The notes under the pieces: generated by a model
What the model was told of the DNA's origin: nothing
Databases searched by the model: none
What the model saw: only the letters and a program-made list of their open reading frames with translations
Made by a program: the position numbers and the translations under genes
In this document: positions 26,874 to 39,500 of the stretch, piece after piece
Numbering within the stretch: the first letter of the stretch is position 1
How the letters are laid out: each line of letters begins with the position of its first letter
Assembly (NCBI RefSeq): GCF_002013465.1
Contig: NZ_MAFC01000021.1
Span: 1-64,000 of the forward strand
DNA: 64,000 bases
Origin: Mycobacterium sp. D16R12
Lineage (GTDB): Bacteria; Actinomycetota; Actinomycetes; Mycobacteriales; Mycobacteriaceae
Direction: 5' to 3'

Positions 26874-27821
26874 ATGGCACATACGGTGGCCGTTTTGATG
26901 CTGGAACCGCTGATCGGGTTCGACGCGACCATTCCGTCGCTGATGTTCGGCCAGGCCGGCGCCGACCGCTACCGGGTCATAACCTGCGGATTGTCCAGTG
27001 CCCCAGTCAAGACCACCTCGGGGTACGCGATCACCCCGCAGGAGGGGCCGGCCGCGCTGCACCGTGCGGATACCGTCGTCGTCCCCGGCACCCAGTACCC
27101 GCCCGCGCGGCTTCGGGGCGAGCTGGACGAGGAGCTTCGCGCCGCGCTCGACACCATCAGGCCGGGCACCCGCATCGTCTCGATATGCACCGGAGCTTTT
27201 GTGCTGGGTGCCGCGGGACTGCTCGACGGCCGCCGCGCCACCACCCATTGGCACAAGGCGGACGATTTTCGTGCGCTGTACCCACGAGTGCTGCTCGATG
27301 AGACGGTCCTCTTCGTCGACGACGGCGATGTTCTGACGTCGGCGGGGCTGGCCTCGGGAATCGACTTGTGCCTGCACATTATTCGACAAGACCATGGCAC
27401 GGCGGCGGCCAACGATGTGGCCCGGTATTGCGTGGTACCGCCGTGGCGGGAGGGCGGCCAGGCACAGTTCATCGACCGTCCGCTCCCCGAATGCAACGGG
27501 GACTCAACGGCATCCGCCCGCAACTGGGCCCAGGAGAACCTCACCGAACCGTTGACGGTGCGGCAGCTGGCCGACCGTTCCCAGATGAGCATCCGCACCT
27601 TCAATCGGCGTTTCCGCGACGAGACCGGACTCTCCCCCGGTGACTGGGTGCGGCAGCAGCGGGTCGAATGCGCCCGGGCGCTCCTGGAGACACACGATCT
27701 TGCCGTGGACGAGGTGGCCCGGCGGTCGGGCCTCGGCTCGGCCGCGAATCTGCGACATCATCTGCGCCGTGGGTTCGGCATGAGTCCCACCCATTACCGA
27801 AAGACATTCCGGGGCAGTTGA
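26874..27821 (+). CDS. GlxA-family transcriptional regulator (DJ-1/PfpI-AraC)
   Basis: A 315-residue protein with an N-terminal DJ-1/PfpI-like sensor domain (about 1-170, with the nucleophile-elbow region SICTGAFVLGAAGLLDGR) and two AraC helix-turn-helix motifs at about 215-315 (LTVRQLADRSQMSIRTFNRRF; DEVARRSGLGSAANLRHHLRR). Such proteins usually control a neighbouring catabolic or transport gene. The divergent MFS transporter and the palindrome between them make that transporter the likely target. The inducer is unknown. Confidence 0.9.
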   Translation: MAHTVAVLMLEPLIGFDATIPSLMFGQAGADRYRVITCGLSSAPVKTTSGYAITPQEGPAALHRADTVVVPGTQYPPARLRGELDEELRAALDTIRPGTRIVSICTGAFVLGAAGLLDGRRATTHWHKADDFRALYPRVLLDETVLFVDDGDVLTSAGLASGIDLCLHIIRQDHGTAAANDVARYCVVPPWREGGQAQFIDRPLPECNGDSTASARNWAQENLTEPLTVRQLADRSQMSIRTFNRRFRDETGLSPGDWVRQQRVECARALLETHDLAVDEVARRSGLGSAANLRHHLRRGFGMSPTHYRKTFRGS

Positions 27822-27826
27822 CTCAG

Positions 27827-28630
27827 CTAGACGATGCCTACACCGGTCAGCACTTGCCAGGTCCCGACCACCGCGAAAAGGATGAGCAGCACCATTTGCC
27901 GGTGGGCAAGTGCCCAGTTGTGAATCGGTTCGAGTACCGCCTGGGTTCTCGCCGGAGCGATCACATAGCTGATGAGCGCTACCTCGAAAACGGCAAGCAT
28001 CGCGAAGACGAACACGACGGCAGCGAGAACTTGCGTGCCCATCGCGGTTCCCGACCCGACGATGATGGTGTCGACCAGCAGAACCAGCGGAGGTGGCGGC
28101 ATGTATCCGATGCCGAGCACCAGCGCGACCCACAGGGCCCCGTTCTCCCAGGCACCCTTGCCATGATGGAAGAGGCGTCGAACCTTCGATACGACCACGG
28201 CGATCGCCGCCCTGACACGGCCAACCGGCCGAGGTTCGGCCGTCGGAGTCTCCGGGTCTAGTACCAAAACCGACGAATCGCCGCCCGCACCCGCGGCCAC
28301 AGGCTGATTCTCTCGCTTACGCGACCGAAGACGCACCGCGATCAACACGGCAAGCGCGATACACAGCACACCGGTTCCCAGTTGGAGAGGCTTGACGGAC
28401 GAACCCGGATCCGCTGTCGCAAGGTTCTTCGCGAAGGTCGCGAAACTCGGCACCATATGCAAGGCGAAAAGCGCAATAACAAAGGACGGCACATTCACCA
28501 TCAGTGCGCCAACCCAGAAGGCCAGGAGATTCTGCACCGGCCGCGGCCGCGAGATGACCACCAGAATCAGGCCGAGCAGCACCGGATTGAGTGACATCAA
28601 AAATGCCAACCCCAATAGTTCCCGCCACAT
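27827..28630 (-). CDS. gap: GPL addressing protein Gap
   Basis: Gap is a small membrane protein needed in M. smegmatis to move glycopeptidolipids to the cell surface. The 267-residue protein has about six hydrophobic helices, with a charged middle loop (about 100-155, RSRKRENQPV ... PTAEPRPVGR). Its opening, MWRELLGLAFLMSLNPVLLGL, is typical of the Sap/Gap family. I use the ATG at 28630, which has an AGGG nine bases upstream, rather than the ATG at 28657. It follows mps2 on the same strand after a 166-base AT-rich gap. Confidence 0.85.
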   Translation of the reverse strand: MWRELLGLAFLMSLNPVLLGLILVVISRPRPVQNLLAFWVGALMVNVPSFVIALFALHMVPSFATFAKNLATADPGSSVKPLQLGTGVLCIALAVLIAVRLRSRKRENQPVAAGAGGDSSVLVLDPETPTAEPRPVGRVRAAIAVVVSKVRRLFHHGKGAWENGALWVALVLGIGYMPPPPLVLLVDTIIVGSGTAMGTQVLAAVVFVFAMLAVFEVALISYVIAPARTQAVLEPIHNWALAHRQMVLLILFAVVGTWQVLTGVGIV

Positions 28631-28796
28631 GTCGATAACCCTACTCTGTTTGCTCACGAATGGCAGCGCCAGCCAAAATGCGACGAATTACCCTGGGTGC
28701 ATTCGTGAGATCACTAATCATTCGGACAGACAACAGCCCAATTAAGTTAGCCGTCGCGAAACAACTTGCGTGGCGACCACGGCTATTTCTCGCACG

Positions 28797-31700
28797 CTAA
28801 AGCAGTCCCTGCAATCGCAAGTCGCTGGCGTATTTAGCGATGATCGGCGCCGAGACCTGTGGAATGTCGTGACCGGAACCAATCTTGGCCTCTCGCACCG
28901 CGGCCTGGAATCGGTCGGCCGGAGCCATGGATCCCCGCGAGGGGTCCGGCGGCTGCCCGTCCCACCCGTGATCCTGCAAGATCTTCAGCATCTGCAACAC
29001 GGAGCCTTGACGTTGATGATCCGGCAAGTCGTGCAGGCCGGACTCGAAGCGCGTCACCCACTCACTGAAATCGCTGATGCGTTCAATCGGGTGGCCGGCC
29101 TCGATCAACCAATCGACGTACTCGTCGATTCCGATGCCGTCGTCATGCGGGTTCATCACGTGATAGGTCTCGAATCCCGTGAATGATCCGGCGGACGAGC
29201 CGGCCGCCTGGCCCCCGAGCGTGGTGATCGCCTCGGCAACGAATTCCACGGGCAGCCCGTCGAAATGCGCGCGCTGCCGATTCCCGTCATCGGCAAGTCG
29301 GTAAACGGAATGGGGCGCGACACCGGTGGCGACAATGCTCAGCACCATCCGGGCGACCGTATCCGATGCATTCACTTGGCCCGCATAGCTGGTGCCGACC
29401 ATAATCATGCCCGAACGGAACACCGTGACCGGCAAGCCAACCTGCTCGTGGGCCTCGCGGAGCAGCACCTCGCCTGCCCACTTGCTGTTGCCATAGCCGT
29501 TCGCATAGCTCCCATCGGAAGGCCGAATGGCGCTGATAAGACGGATATCGGCATCCTCGATGAAGGTCGATTTCTCGATCTCTCGACCGACGTCGGCCGT
29601 CGAGACGAACGTGTACGGCTTGAGCTTCGTGGTCAACGCGAACCGGATCAGCTCCGCCGTACCAACCACATTGGGTCCGAACAGCTCGCTGTAGGGGAGA
29701 ACGCTATTGACCAGCGCCGCGGAATCGACGATCAGGTCGACGGTGTCCGCCAGCCGCTGCCAGGTCTCGTCGTCCAGACCCAGGCCTGGTTCAGCCTTGT
29801 CACCGGCGATCACCTGCAGTCGGTCAGCGGCGAGCGCTTCGTACACCTCGATCAGTTCCGCATCGCCGCTGTCGAAGGTCCTGTCGAGACGGCGTCGAGC
29901 CTCTTCGTCGGACTTGGCACGCACCAGGCAAATCAGCGTGCCATCGACCTGTTCCAGCTCCTTGAGCCATTGCAGCACGAGGTAGCGCCCCAGGAAACCG
30001 GTCGCTCCCGTCAGCAGCACCGTCCGCGGACGCGTCTCGGCGCGCGGCAGTGCCGGGGCCGCCTGCAGCGTTGCCTCATCGATGAACTTGTCCAGGGTCA
30101 GATCACTGGCCCTTACCTCGGAGGCGCCGGGCCCATGCACGGACGCGTACGTCGGTCCGTTGGTCCCGGAACCCGCGGCGCCCTCCAGGTACACACTCAG
30201 GCTTCGCACGGACGGCGCCTCGAAGAGGGTTCTTACCGCCAGCTGTGCATCGAGCGAGGTGTTGATCGCGGCAACCACCCGCATCGCGGAGATCGAGTCC
30301 CCACCCAGATCAAAGAACGAATCGTCGGTCCCGACCCGCTCTACGCCCAGCACCTGGGCGTAGATGCCGGCCAGTGTCTCCTCGATCGCATTGGCCGGAG
30401 CGCGATAGCGAGCCGCGTCGTCGTACTCCGGCACGGGGAGGGCTCGCTTGTCGAGCTTGCCGTTGACCGTCAGCGGCAACGCGTCCAGCTTTACCACCGC
30501 GGCCGGAACCATATAGGGCGGTAGTCGTTTCGCCAATGAACTACGCAGTTCAGCGGACTCACCGGCCCCGATGAAGTACCCGACAAGACGCTTGTCCCCG
30601 GGGCGGTCCTCGCGGGCGATCACCGCTGCCTGCTCCACCCCATCGAGGTCGGCAAGGGCTGCCTGAATCTCACCCAGCTCGATGCGGAAGCCGCGAATCT
30701 TGACCTGCTCATCGGCACGGCCCAGATACTCAAGCTGGCCGTTGGCCGCCCAGCGCACCAAGTCCCCGGTGCGATACATACGCGCCCCCGGCTCCCCGAA
30801 CGGGCACGCCGTGAACCGTGACGCGGTCAGCGCTGAGCGGCCCACATAACCGAGGCCAACACCAAGTCCGGCCACATACAACTCGCCGACCACGCCCGGT
30901 GGCACCGGTCGCATCCACCTGTCCAATACGAACAGCGCGGCGTCGGGTACCGGAACGCCGATCGGCACCACACCCGATCCGGCGATCAACTCACCAAACG
31001 TGGCATAGATGGTCGTCTCCGTCGGACCGTAGCCGTTGATCATCACCCGTCCGGGTGCCCACTTCTCCACCACTTCGGTGGGGCAGGCTTCACCGGCGAC
31101 GATCAACGTCATACCGTCCAACCCCTCCGGCGACAACATCCCCACCGCCGACGGGGTCTGGAACAAAACGGTGACCTTTTCACGGATCAGCAGATCGCGG
31201 AAATCATCAGGAGAGCGCACCACCGAATCGGGCACGACCACCAACCGGCCACCGTGCAGCAGCGCCCCGAAGATCTCCCATACGGTGATGTCGAAGACCA
31301 GGGATCCCGCCTGCGTCCACACCTCACCCGGCCCTGTGGGCATGTGGGTGAGCGGGAACTTCAGTGCTTGAGTCACATTGCCGTGCGCGATCGCAACGCC
31401 TTTGGGGACACCCGTCGTTCCCGAGGTGTAAATCGTGTACGCAACATCATCAGGTGCCGGAGTGAGCAATGGCGTATGGCCGTATATCGCGCCCGTGGGA
31501 TCGTCTTCGGCATCGTCGAACTGGACGACCGACACTCCAGAACCGTCGAATCGTGCGCGCAGCTCGGCGGTCGTGACCGCCGCGATGGGCACGGCATCGG
31601 ACAGCATGAACTCCAATCGCGTGTCCGGCACCGACGGATCGATCGGCAGATACGACGCCCCGGTCTTGAGAATCGCGAGGATCGCGACAATCGCATCATC

Positions 31701-34700
31701 GGAGCGTGGCATCAGGAGCGCCACCGATTCACCCGGACCGGCGCCGTAGATTGCCAAGAGATTCGCCAACCGCGTAGCGGCCTCGTCGAGCTCTCCATAG
31801 GTCGTCGAGCGGCCCTCGAACGTCAGCGCCACCGCCTCCGGGGCATGCTCAACCTGCTCGGCGAACGACTCCGGAATGGACAACACGGGCTCCGGTCCCC
31901 GCGCCAGAACCTTGCGATTGCCCCAGCCATCGAGCTGTTCGCGCTCACTGGTCTTCAGCACATCGAGCGACGAGAGTCGTTGCGACGCATCGGCAACCAT
32001 CGAAGTCAGCACGCGCTCGAACCGCTCGAACACGGCCTCGATACCGGCCGTATCAAACTTGTCGGTATCAAACTCGACGCGAATACCCAGCTCATGACCT
32101 GGTAGCGCCATCACCGACAGGGGGTAGTGGTTGTACTCGCGGGTGACGAACTCGGTGATAGCCAGCTCTTGCACACCCGTGAACGCGCTCGTGTCAATCG
32201 GGTAGCTCTCGTACAGGAAGAGCGTGTCGAACAGTTGCTCGTGGCCCGTGATGTGATGGATCTCGTTGAGTGCCAGATGCTCGTGCTCGATGGTGTCGTT
32301 GTGAGCACTCTGCAACTGCCCCAACAATTCGGAGACTGTGGTGTTCGCGGTGGCGCGCGCCCGCACCGGCACCGTGTTGATGAGCAGTCCCACAATGGAG
32401 TCGGACCCGGCAAGCTCTGCGGGCCGCCCCGAAACCGCCGTACCGAATGCGACGTCCTGCTGCCCGGTCACCACCATGAGCAGTTGTGCCCACGCGGCCT
32501 GCAACACCGTGCTGATCGTGGTGTGCTGCGACCGTGCAAGATCGGCAAGGGCTTTCGTGGTCTCGGCCGACACCCGATAGGACTCGACGCCCCTGGCACC
32601 CGGAGGTGCCGGCGGAGCAACGAGGGTGGGAGTGTCGAAACCGGCCAGCACCTCGCGCCAGGCCGCTCGTGCGCCGTCTTGATCCTGCTCGGCCAGCCAG
32701 CTGACGAAGTTGCGGTAGGAGGATGGCGCAGGGAGCCGCTGGCCGAAGTAACTGGCGAAGATCTCCTGCAGCAGGATCGGCAACGACCAGCCGTCAATCA
32801 CGACGTGGTGGAACGTCAGCACGAACCGGTGTTTGTTCCCTTCCGTGCGAATCAACGCCGCGCGCAGCGTCGGTCGATCGGCAAGGTCGCAGACAGCGGC
32901 GCGCTCGGCGGCGCAGAGCTGCTGAATCTCTTCATCGGGAGTCAGATCGTCCCCACGAAGATCGAGGTATCGCCACGCGATCACCGGTTCGGCGAGAATC
33001 ACCTGCACCGGGTCTCCGAACTGGGTGCAGAACCGGGCCGCCAGGTTGGGATGACGGCGGACGACAGAGTGCACCGCGTCGCGGAGCCTGAGCTGATCGA
33101 CGAGACCGGTCACCGTGATGTCGAGCTGCACCGCGTAGAAGTCGACTCCCGCTGCGTCGCCTTCCAGTACCCCGGCCGCGCGTGCGAATGTGGTGTGGAA
33201 GAGCAGACCCTGCTGAATGGGTGTCAGCGGAAGCACGTCGACGATGTTGTGCTGCTCGTGCAGCTCGTCGATCTGCTGTTGGCTCAACTGCGCGGGAGCG
33301 ATATCGGACGGCGTCAAACCGCCGCCGCCACTGCGGACATACGCGCAGATCCCGGCGAGGGCCTCGAACCACAGCTGACTGAGCCGCTGCACCTGCGGCT
33401 CGGTGACCGACGAGGGCGCCCACGTCCAGCCGGCCCGCAGATGTGCGCCGGACTCGTCGCCGAGACCGCCCTCGACGATTCCGGCATTGAGATCCACCGT
33501 GTACATCAGCGGCATGGACACCGACGAAGCCACGCTTGTCGAGGTCAGGCTGTCCTCGTTGATCCGCCATAGCTCGTCGGTGAGATCCGCCGCACCGGCA
33601 CCGAGGCGACCGAGGTAGTTGAATCCGATAACCGGTTCCGCCACCGCAAGGTCCACGTCGCTGTTCAGGTAGCGCAGCAGTCCATAGGTCAACGGATCGG
33701 GAAGCGCGCGCAATTGTTCCTTGGCGCCCTTGATGATTGGCCCCAATTCGGCAGCTCCACCGGAGACTTCCTGCCAGGACAACCCACCGACGCTCAGTGC
33801 CACCGGGTACTTGGTGGTGAACCAGCCGACGGTGCGCGACAGGTCGACATCGTCCGCCAGCTCTTCGTGACGCCCATGGCCCTCGACGCCAATGCCGACC
33901 GACGCCACGTTGGAATCCAGGAACTCGTTCCACGCCAAACCAAACGCGATCAGCAGAATGTCTTGCACCCCAGCGTGAAACGCCGCCGGGACCTCACTCA
34001 GTAGCTCTCGGGTGGTCTCGGCATCGAGAGACACGGACAACGTCTTGGCCGTCGCATAGGTGTCCAGTCCGGGTAGCACTGCGGGCAACGCCGCGGGAAC
34101 CGCTGTCACCTCTCGCCAGGCATCGGCCGTTGCGACCACCTCGGCTGAACGCGCGTGCTCATCGAGCAGCGAGGCCCAACGAGCGAACGAGGTCCCTCCC
34201 GTCGGCAACTCCACCGGTTGCCCGCCATGGTGCTGCGCCCAGGCAATATTCAAGTCTTCCAAGAGAATTCGCCACGACACACCGTCGACGGCCAGATGGT
34301 GGATCATCAGGGCCAACTGCCGGGTGTCGGGGACCCACACCGCGCTCAGCTCAGATCCCGCGGCCGGATTCAGCTGCGAACGGGCTGCCACCAACTCCGC
34401 ATCAGACAAGGTCTCGGCGACGCGCAGGCAATCACGTGCGTTCACCGCGCCCTTCTCCGGGACGGTCAGTGACCACGCCCCGGTGTCGGAAGCGCCGTCG
34501 TCCTCGGCACGCAACCGCAGGGTGGCGTGCCGGTCCAGCAGCGCCTGCAGCACGACGACAACGTCGTCCTCCGCCACCCCAGCGGGGGCCTGCAGGACGA
34601 TTGTCTGGTTGAACTGGTCGGTGGGACCTTGCACGCCGTGCAGCCAGTGCATGATCGGGGTGGCCGACAGGGGGCCGATGCCCTCGTCGACGACACCCGC

Positions 34701-36527
34701 CTGGCCGTCCGAGAGGGAGGCCACCGCTGCCACTCCACTGACGGTCTGCTCGACGAAGATGTCACGTGGACGGCACAACACGCCGGCCGCCCGCGCGCGT
34801 GACACCACCTGCATGGACAGAATGCTGTCGCCACCGAGGTCGAAGAACGACTCGTCGACGCCCACGCGATCCACGCCGAGGACCTGGGCGTAGATATCGG
34901 CCAGGATCTTCTCGACCGTTCCGGACGGCGCGCGGTAGTCCGTACCGACACTGCGGTATTCAGGTGCGGGCAGGGCGCGCTTGTCCAGCTTGCCGTTGAC
35001 CGTCAACGGCAGTGTCTCCAACACCACCACCGCGGTCGGAACCATGTACGCCGGGAGCCTTTCCGCTAGCGCGGTGCGAGCCTCGACCGGATCGGCGCTT
35101 CCCATGATGTAGCCGACGAGGCGCTTGTCGCCGGGGCGGTCCTCGCGGGCGATCACCACCGCCTGTTCGACGCCGTCCAGGCGCGCCAGTGCGGCCTGAA
35201 TCTCGCCGAGTTCGATGCGATACCCGCGAATCTTCACCTGCTCATCCGCGCGACCCAGGTACTGCAGCTGGCCGTCCTCACCCCACTGCACCAGATCTCC
35301 GGTGCGGTACATCCGCGAGCCTGGCCCACCGAACGGGCAGGCGAGGAACCGCGACGCGGTCAATCCGGATCGGTGCGCATAGCCGGGCGCGACCCCGTTA
35401 CCGGCGACGTAGAGCTCGCCGACCACGCCTTCAGGTGCCGGCCGCAGCCACTTGTCCAAAACGAACAGCGCGGCCCCGGGCACTGGTGAACCGATCGGTG
35501 TCACATCCGAACCCGGCCGCAGCGGTCCACTCATCGCCGCGTAGATCGTGGCTTCGGTCGGACCGTAGGCGTTGATCATCGTTCGTCCGCTGGTGGCCCA
35601 CCGATCCACCAATTCGGTCGGGCAAGCCTCACCGGCGACGATGAGCGTCGTCGACTCCAGCCGTTCGGGCGACAACATCCCTGCCGCCGAAGGGGTTTGG
35701 CACAGGACGCTGACCTTCTCGCTGATCAACAGATCGTGGAGTTCGTCCGGTGAAGACGCGATCGATTCCGGCACCACCACCAGGCGTCCACCGTGCAGTA
35801 GCGCGCCCCAGATCTCCCACACCGAAACGTCGAAGACCAACGAATGCCATTGCGACCAAACATGGCCGGGCCCGGCCGGCAGATCGGCGCGCACCGCGTC
35901 CACCAGCTGCGTAACGTTGTGGTGGGTAACCGCAACTGCTTTGGGGACACCGGTCGTGCCCGAGGTATAGGTCATGTACGCGAGGTCATCGGGTTCCGGC
36001 ACGGAGAGCGCGGAACTGGGCTGGCCGTCAATGAGGGGATCGTCGATTTCCGTCACCCGCACATCGAGTCCGTCGAATCGCGAGCCCAAGTCGGCCGTGG
36101 TGAGAATCGCTACTGGCCCCGCATCGGACACCATGAACTTGATGCGCTCGTCGGGATGGGCGGCGTCGATCGGCAGATAGGCGGCCCCGGTCTTGAGTAC
36201 TGCCAAAAGCCCGATGATCGCCTCGCCCGAGCGGGGAACCAGCAGCCCGACCACCTCTCCCGGGCCAGCTCCGTTGCCCGCCAGCAGATGGGCGATGCGG
36301 TTGGTGACCTGATCCAGTTCGCGATAGGTCCACGACCGGTCCCTGCACACCAGCGCGACGGTCTCCGGCGCGCGCTCCACCTGAACTGCGAACAGCACCG
36401 GGATCGAGACGGGTTCCGCGGTGGGCTCGGTGAGCACCGCGCGGTTACCCCACTCGTCGAGTCGGTCGTGATCGTCGTCGTCGAGGAGATCCATCGACAA
36501 CAAAGTCCGGGTGGGATCGGCGCTCAT
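28797..36527 (-). CDS. mps2: GPL non-ribosomal peptide synthetase Mps2 (modules 3-4, reductase)
   Basis: A 2576-residue NRPS. Domain order is A3 (about 20-520), carrier (FFDLGGDSI, Ser about 565), epimerase E3 (about 615-1060, [11 protein letters not shown]), condensation C4 (about 1075-1515, FHHVVIDGW), A4 (about 1530-2030), carrier (Ser about 2075), and terminal reductase (about 2170-2576). The reductase has GATGFLG and the YGNSKWAG active site. My reading of the specificity pockets is DVWCIAAIYK for A3 and DIWFIAGIYK for A4; both fit alanine. The reductase would release the chain as an alcohol, giving the L-alaninol end of GPLs. Its ATG overlaps the mps1 stop (ATGA). Confidence 0.95.
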   Translation of the reverse strand: MSADPTRTLLSMDLLDDDDHDRLDEWGNRAVLTEPTAEPVSIPVLFAVQVERAPETVALVCRDRSWTYRELDQVTNRIAHLLAGNGAGPGEVVGLLVPRSGEAIIGLLAVLKTGAAYLPIDAAHPDERIKFMVSDAGPVAILTTADLGSRFDGLDVRVTEIDDPLIDGQPSSALSVPEPDDLAYMTYTSGTTGVPKAVAVTHHNVTQLVDAVRADLPAGPGHVWSQWHSLVFDVSVWEIWGALLHGGRLVVVPESIASSPDELHDLLISEKVSVLCQTPSAAGMLSPERLESTTLIVAGEACPTELVDRWATSGRTMINAYGPTEATIYAAMSGPLRPGSDVTPIGSPVPGAALFVLDKWLRPAPEGVVGELYVAGNGVAPGYAHRSGLTASRFLACPFGGPGSRMYRTGDLVQWGEDGQLQYLGRADEQVKIRGYRIELGEIQAALARLDGVEQAVVIAREDRPGDKRLVGYIMGSADPVEARTALAERLPAYMVPTAVVVLETLPLTVNGKLDKRALPAPEYRSVGTDYRAPSGTVEKILADIYAQVLGVDRVGVDESFFDLGGDSILSMQVVSRARAAGVLCRPRDIFVEQTVSGVAAVASLSDGQAGVVDEGIGPLSATPIMHWLHGVQGPTDQFNQTIVLQAPAGVAEDDVVVVLQALLDRHATLRLRAEDDGASDTGAWSLTVPEKGAVNARDCLRVAETLSDAELVAARSQLNPAAGSELSAVWVPDTRQLALMIHHLAVDGVSWRILLEDLNIAWAQHHGGQPVELPTGGTSFARWASLLDEHARSAEVVATADAWREVTAVPAALPAVLPGLDTYATAKTLSVSLDAETTRELLSEVPAAFHAGVQDILLIAFGLAWNEFLDSNVASVGIGVEGHGRHEELADDVDLSRTVGWFTTKYPVALSVGGLSWQEVSGGAAELGPIIKGAKEQLRALPDPLTYGLLRYLNSDVDLAVAEPVIGFNYLGRLGAGAADLTDELWRINEDSLTSTSVASSVSMPLMYTVDLNAGIVEGGLGDESGAHLRAGWTWAPSSVTEPQVQRLSQLWFEALAGICAYVRSGGGGLTPSDIAPAQLSQQQIDELHEQHNIVDVLPLTPIQQGLLFHTTFARAAGVLEGDAAGVDFYAVQLDITVTGLVDQLRLRDAVHSVVRRHPNLAARFCTQFGDPVQVILAEPVIAWRYLDLRGDDLTPDEEIQQLCAAERAAVCDLADRPTLRAALIRTEGNKHRFVLTFHHVVIDGWSLPILLQEIFASYFGQRLPAPSSYRNFVSWLAEQDQDGARAAWREVLAGFDTPTLVAPPAPPGARGVESYRVSAETTKALADLARSQHTTISTVLQAAWAQLLMVVTGQQDVAFGTAVSGRPAELAGSDSIVGLLINTVPVRARATANTTVSELLGQLQSAHNDTIEHEHLALNEIHHITGHEQLFDTLFLYESYPIDTSAFTGVQELAITEFVTREYNHYPLSVMALPGHELGIRVEFDTDKFDTAGIEAVFERFERVLTSMVADASQRLSSLDVLKTSEREQLDGWGNRKVLARGPEPVLSIPESFAEQVEHAPEAVALTFEGRSTTYGELDEAATRLANLLAIYGAGPGESVALLMPRSDDAIVAILAILKTGASYLPIDPSVPDTRLEFMLSDAVPIAAVTTAELRARFDGSGVSVVQFDDAEDDPTGAIYGHTPLLTPAPDDVAYTIYTSGTTGVPKGVAIAHGNVTQALKFPLTHMPTGPGEVWTQAGSLVFDITVWEIFGALLHGGRLVVVPDSVVRSPDDFRDLLIREKVTVLFQTPSAVGMLSPEGLDGMTLIVAGEACPTEVVEKWAPGRVMINGYGPTETTIYATFGELIAGSGVVPIGVPVPDAALFVLDRWMRPVPPGVVGELYVAGLGVGLGYVGRSALTASRFTACPFGEPGARMYRTGDLVRWAANGQLEYLGRADEQVKIRGFRIELGEIQAALADLDGVEQAAVIAREDRPGDKRLVGYFIGAGESAELRSSLAKRLPPYMVPAAVVKLDALPLTVNGKLDKRALPVPEYDDAARYRAPANAIEETLAGIYAQVLGVERVGTDDSFFDLGGDSISAMRVVAAINTSLDAQLAVRTLFEAPSVRSLSVYLEGAAGSGTNGPTYASVHGPGASEVRASDLTLDKFIDEATLQAAPALPRAETRPRTVLLTGATGFLGRYLVLQWLKELEQVDGTLICLVRAKSDEEARRRLDRTFDSGDAELIEVYEALAADRLQVIAGDKAEPGLGLDDETWQRLADTVDLIVDSAALVNSVLPYSELFGPNVVGTAELIRFALTTKLKPYTFVSTADVGREIEKSTFIEDADIRLISAIRPSDGSYANGYGNSKWAGEVLLREAHEQVGLPVTVFRSGMIMVGTSYAGQVNASDTVARMVLSIVATGVAPHSVYRLADDGNRQRAHFDGLPVEFVAEAITTLGGQAAGSSAGSFTGFETYHVMNPHDDGIGIDEYVDWLIEAGHPIERISDFSEWVTRFESGLHDLPDHQRQGSVLQMLKILQDHGWDGQPPDPSRGSMAPADRFQAAVREAKIGSGHDIPQVSAPIIAKYASDLRLQGLL

Positions 36528-39500
36528 GAGGGCTCCTTCTTCTTCCCTTTGACATCGGATGTCATGGCCTCCAGCACACGCTGGAACCTCTTGACCAACT
36601 TTCCAATTCGGACAGCGTTGAAGACATCGGTGTCAAATTCGACGCGAAGCCCCAGCTCGTGACCCGGTGTGGCTTGCACCGCGAGCGGGTAATGGTTGTA
36701 CTCACGATTACTGAACCCGGTGATAGACAATTCATGCACGCGCGATAGCGCGGCCGTGTCGATGGGGTAGTTCTCGTAGACGAACATTGTGTCGAACAGC
36801 TGATCATGCCCGACGGCATGGTGAATCTCGTTGAGCGCCAAGTGCTGATGCTCCAGGGTGTCCCCGTAGGCGCCCTGCAGCTGGTTCAACAGGTCGGCGA
36901 TGGTGGTGGCCGAGGTAATGGTCGCGCGCACCGGCACCGTGTTGATCAACAGACCCACCATCGATTCCGCTCCCACCAGATCGGTGGGCCTACCCGACAC
37001 CGCGGTGCCGAACGCGACATCGGTCTGGCCGGTCAACCACATCAGCAGCTGCGCCCATGCGGCCTGCAACACCGTGCTGACCGTGGTGCGGCAGGAGCGC
37101 GCGAGCTCACCGAGTGCCAGCGTGGTCTCGGCAGACACCGTGAAGGATTCAACCCCTCTTCGGCCCAGCACCATTCGGCCGGGCGGCCCTACCAGGGTCG
37201 GTGCCTCGAAACCTTCGAAGACCTTGCCCCAGGCCGAACGCGCGGCGCCGTTGTCCTGTCCGGACAACCAGGTGACAAACCTGCGGTAGGCCACCGGCGC
37301 CGGCAGGCGTTCCCCGAAATAGCTCGCGAAGATCTCCTGCAGCAGGATCGGTTTTGACCACCCGTCGAGCACGATGTGGTGATTGGTCACCAGGAACCGG
37401 TACTGGTCCTCCCCGGTCCGGGCCAGCGCGGCCCGGAATGCCGGTTGCCCGGCCAGGTCGCAGACCGCGGCCCGCTCCGCGGCGGAAAGCCGCTCGACCC
37501 GCTGCTCGACATCAGCGCCACCGTCGGCGTCGAGTTCGATGTACTGCCACGCAAGTTCGGGATCGGCCGGAATGAGCTGGACCGGTACGCCGAACTCCTC
37601 GTAGAACGTGGCAACAACGTTCGGGCGACGTTTGATCGCGGTGTGCACGGCCTCCTCGAGCCGCTTCGGATCCAGCGGACCGCTCAAGGTCACATCGAGC
37701 TGCACCGCGTACAGATCGTCACTGCCCTCCATCGCGTCTGGGGCCAGATTCGAGTGGAACAGCAGCCCCTGCTGCAGCGGAGTCAACGGCAGGACATCGG
37801 CGATCTGATACTGCTCGTGCAGCTGGTCGATCTGTTGCTGGCTCAGTCGAGCCGGAACGACGTCAGACGGAGTGAGCCCGCCACCTCCGGTGCGCACATG
37901 CGCGCAGATCCCCGCCAGCGCGTCGAACCAGAGCCGGCTGATCCTGTCGACCTGGTCGTGGCTCAACGCCGATAGCGCCCAAGTCCACGTCGCAAGCAAG
38001 CGACCCGAGTCGGGCCCGGCACCTTCCATCACACCGGCATTGAGCTCGACGGTGTGTCCCAACGGTGTTGGTACCGATGTCGCCGCAGCAGTGATCGACA
38101 CCCCGTCGGGGTCGATCCGCCACAGATCCTCGGAGAGGTCGGCACCGCCGGCACCAAGTCGGCCCAGGTAGTTGAACCCGATCGCCGGGTCCGGTCCCGC
38201 AACGTCGACATCGGGGTTCAGGTACCGCAACAGCCCGTAGGTGAGTCCGTCGGGCAGGGCACGCAGTTGTTCCTTGGCGTCCTTGATGATCGGGGCCAGC
38301 GCGGAATCACCGCCGACCACGTGCGCCCACGACAGCTCACCCACCGCCAATGACACCGGATATTTACTGGTGAACCAGCCGACGGTGCGAGAGAGATCAA
38401 TATCCCGCTCGAGAGTTCCACCCAGTTCTTCGTTGCGGCCGTGGCCTTCCACGTCGATCCCGATCGGCGCACCGCCGGAACCGAGAAATTCGTTCCACGC
38501 CAAGGCGAAAGCGATCAGCAAGATGTCCTGGACCCCCGCGTGGTACGCGGCGGGCACCTCACTCAGCAACTCCCGCGTGAGGTCGGCGTCCAGTGATACC
38601 GACAACTGTCCCGCACTGACGTAGGTGTCCATCGTGGGGTGCGCCGGCGGCAACGCGGCAGGGGTCGCCTCTACCTGGCGCCAGGTGTCGGCCAACGCCA
38701 CTACGTCGGCGGCATGTGCGTGCTGGTCGAGCAGTGTGGCCCATCGGGCAAATGACGTTCCGCCCGTCGGCAGCTCCACCGGTTGTCCACCGTGATGCTG
38801 CGCCCAAGCGATATTGAAGTCTTCCAAAAGAATTCGCCACGACACCGCATCCACCGCCAGGTGGTGAATGATCAGCACCAGCCTGCTGTTGCCGCGCTCC
38901 CACAGTGCACTGAGCATCGAACCGGTAGCAGGGTTCAGTCGCGACCGCGCCTGATACAGCGCCTCGTCCGTCAACGCGTCCACGGCAAGTAGGCAATCCC
39001 GCGCGTCTACCGACCCGGTCTCCGGGACCAGAAGCGACCAACCGCCATCGGTGTCTTCGGCACGCAGCCTCAAGGTGGCGTGCCGATCCAACAAGGCCTG
39101 CAGCACGATCACCACATCGTCGTCGGTGACTCCCTCGGGAGCTTGCAGCACCACAGTCTGATTGAATTCGTCGACCTTGCCGCCGAGCCCCTGCAGCCAC
39201 TGGATGATCGGCGTGGCCACCACCGGACCGGTGCCCGCGTCGACGACGGCCGTCGCTCCGTCCGCGAACACTGCTACCTGCGCCAGCCGCGACACGGTCT
39301 GCTCGACGAAGATGTCGCGCGGCCGCAGCAACAGCCCGGCGGCGCGGGCGCGGGCAACCACCTGCATCGACGAAATACTGTCCCCGCCAAGGTCGAAGAA
39401 TGAATCGTCGACACCGATCTGTTCTACGCCGAGCACCTGGGCGTAGATACCGGCCAATATCTCCTCGACGGCATCCTCGGGTGCCCGGTAGTGGTCGGCG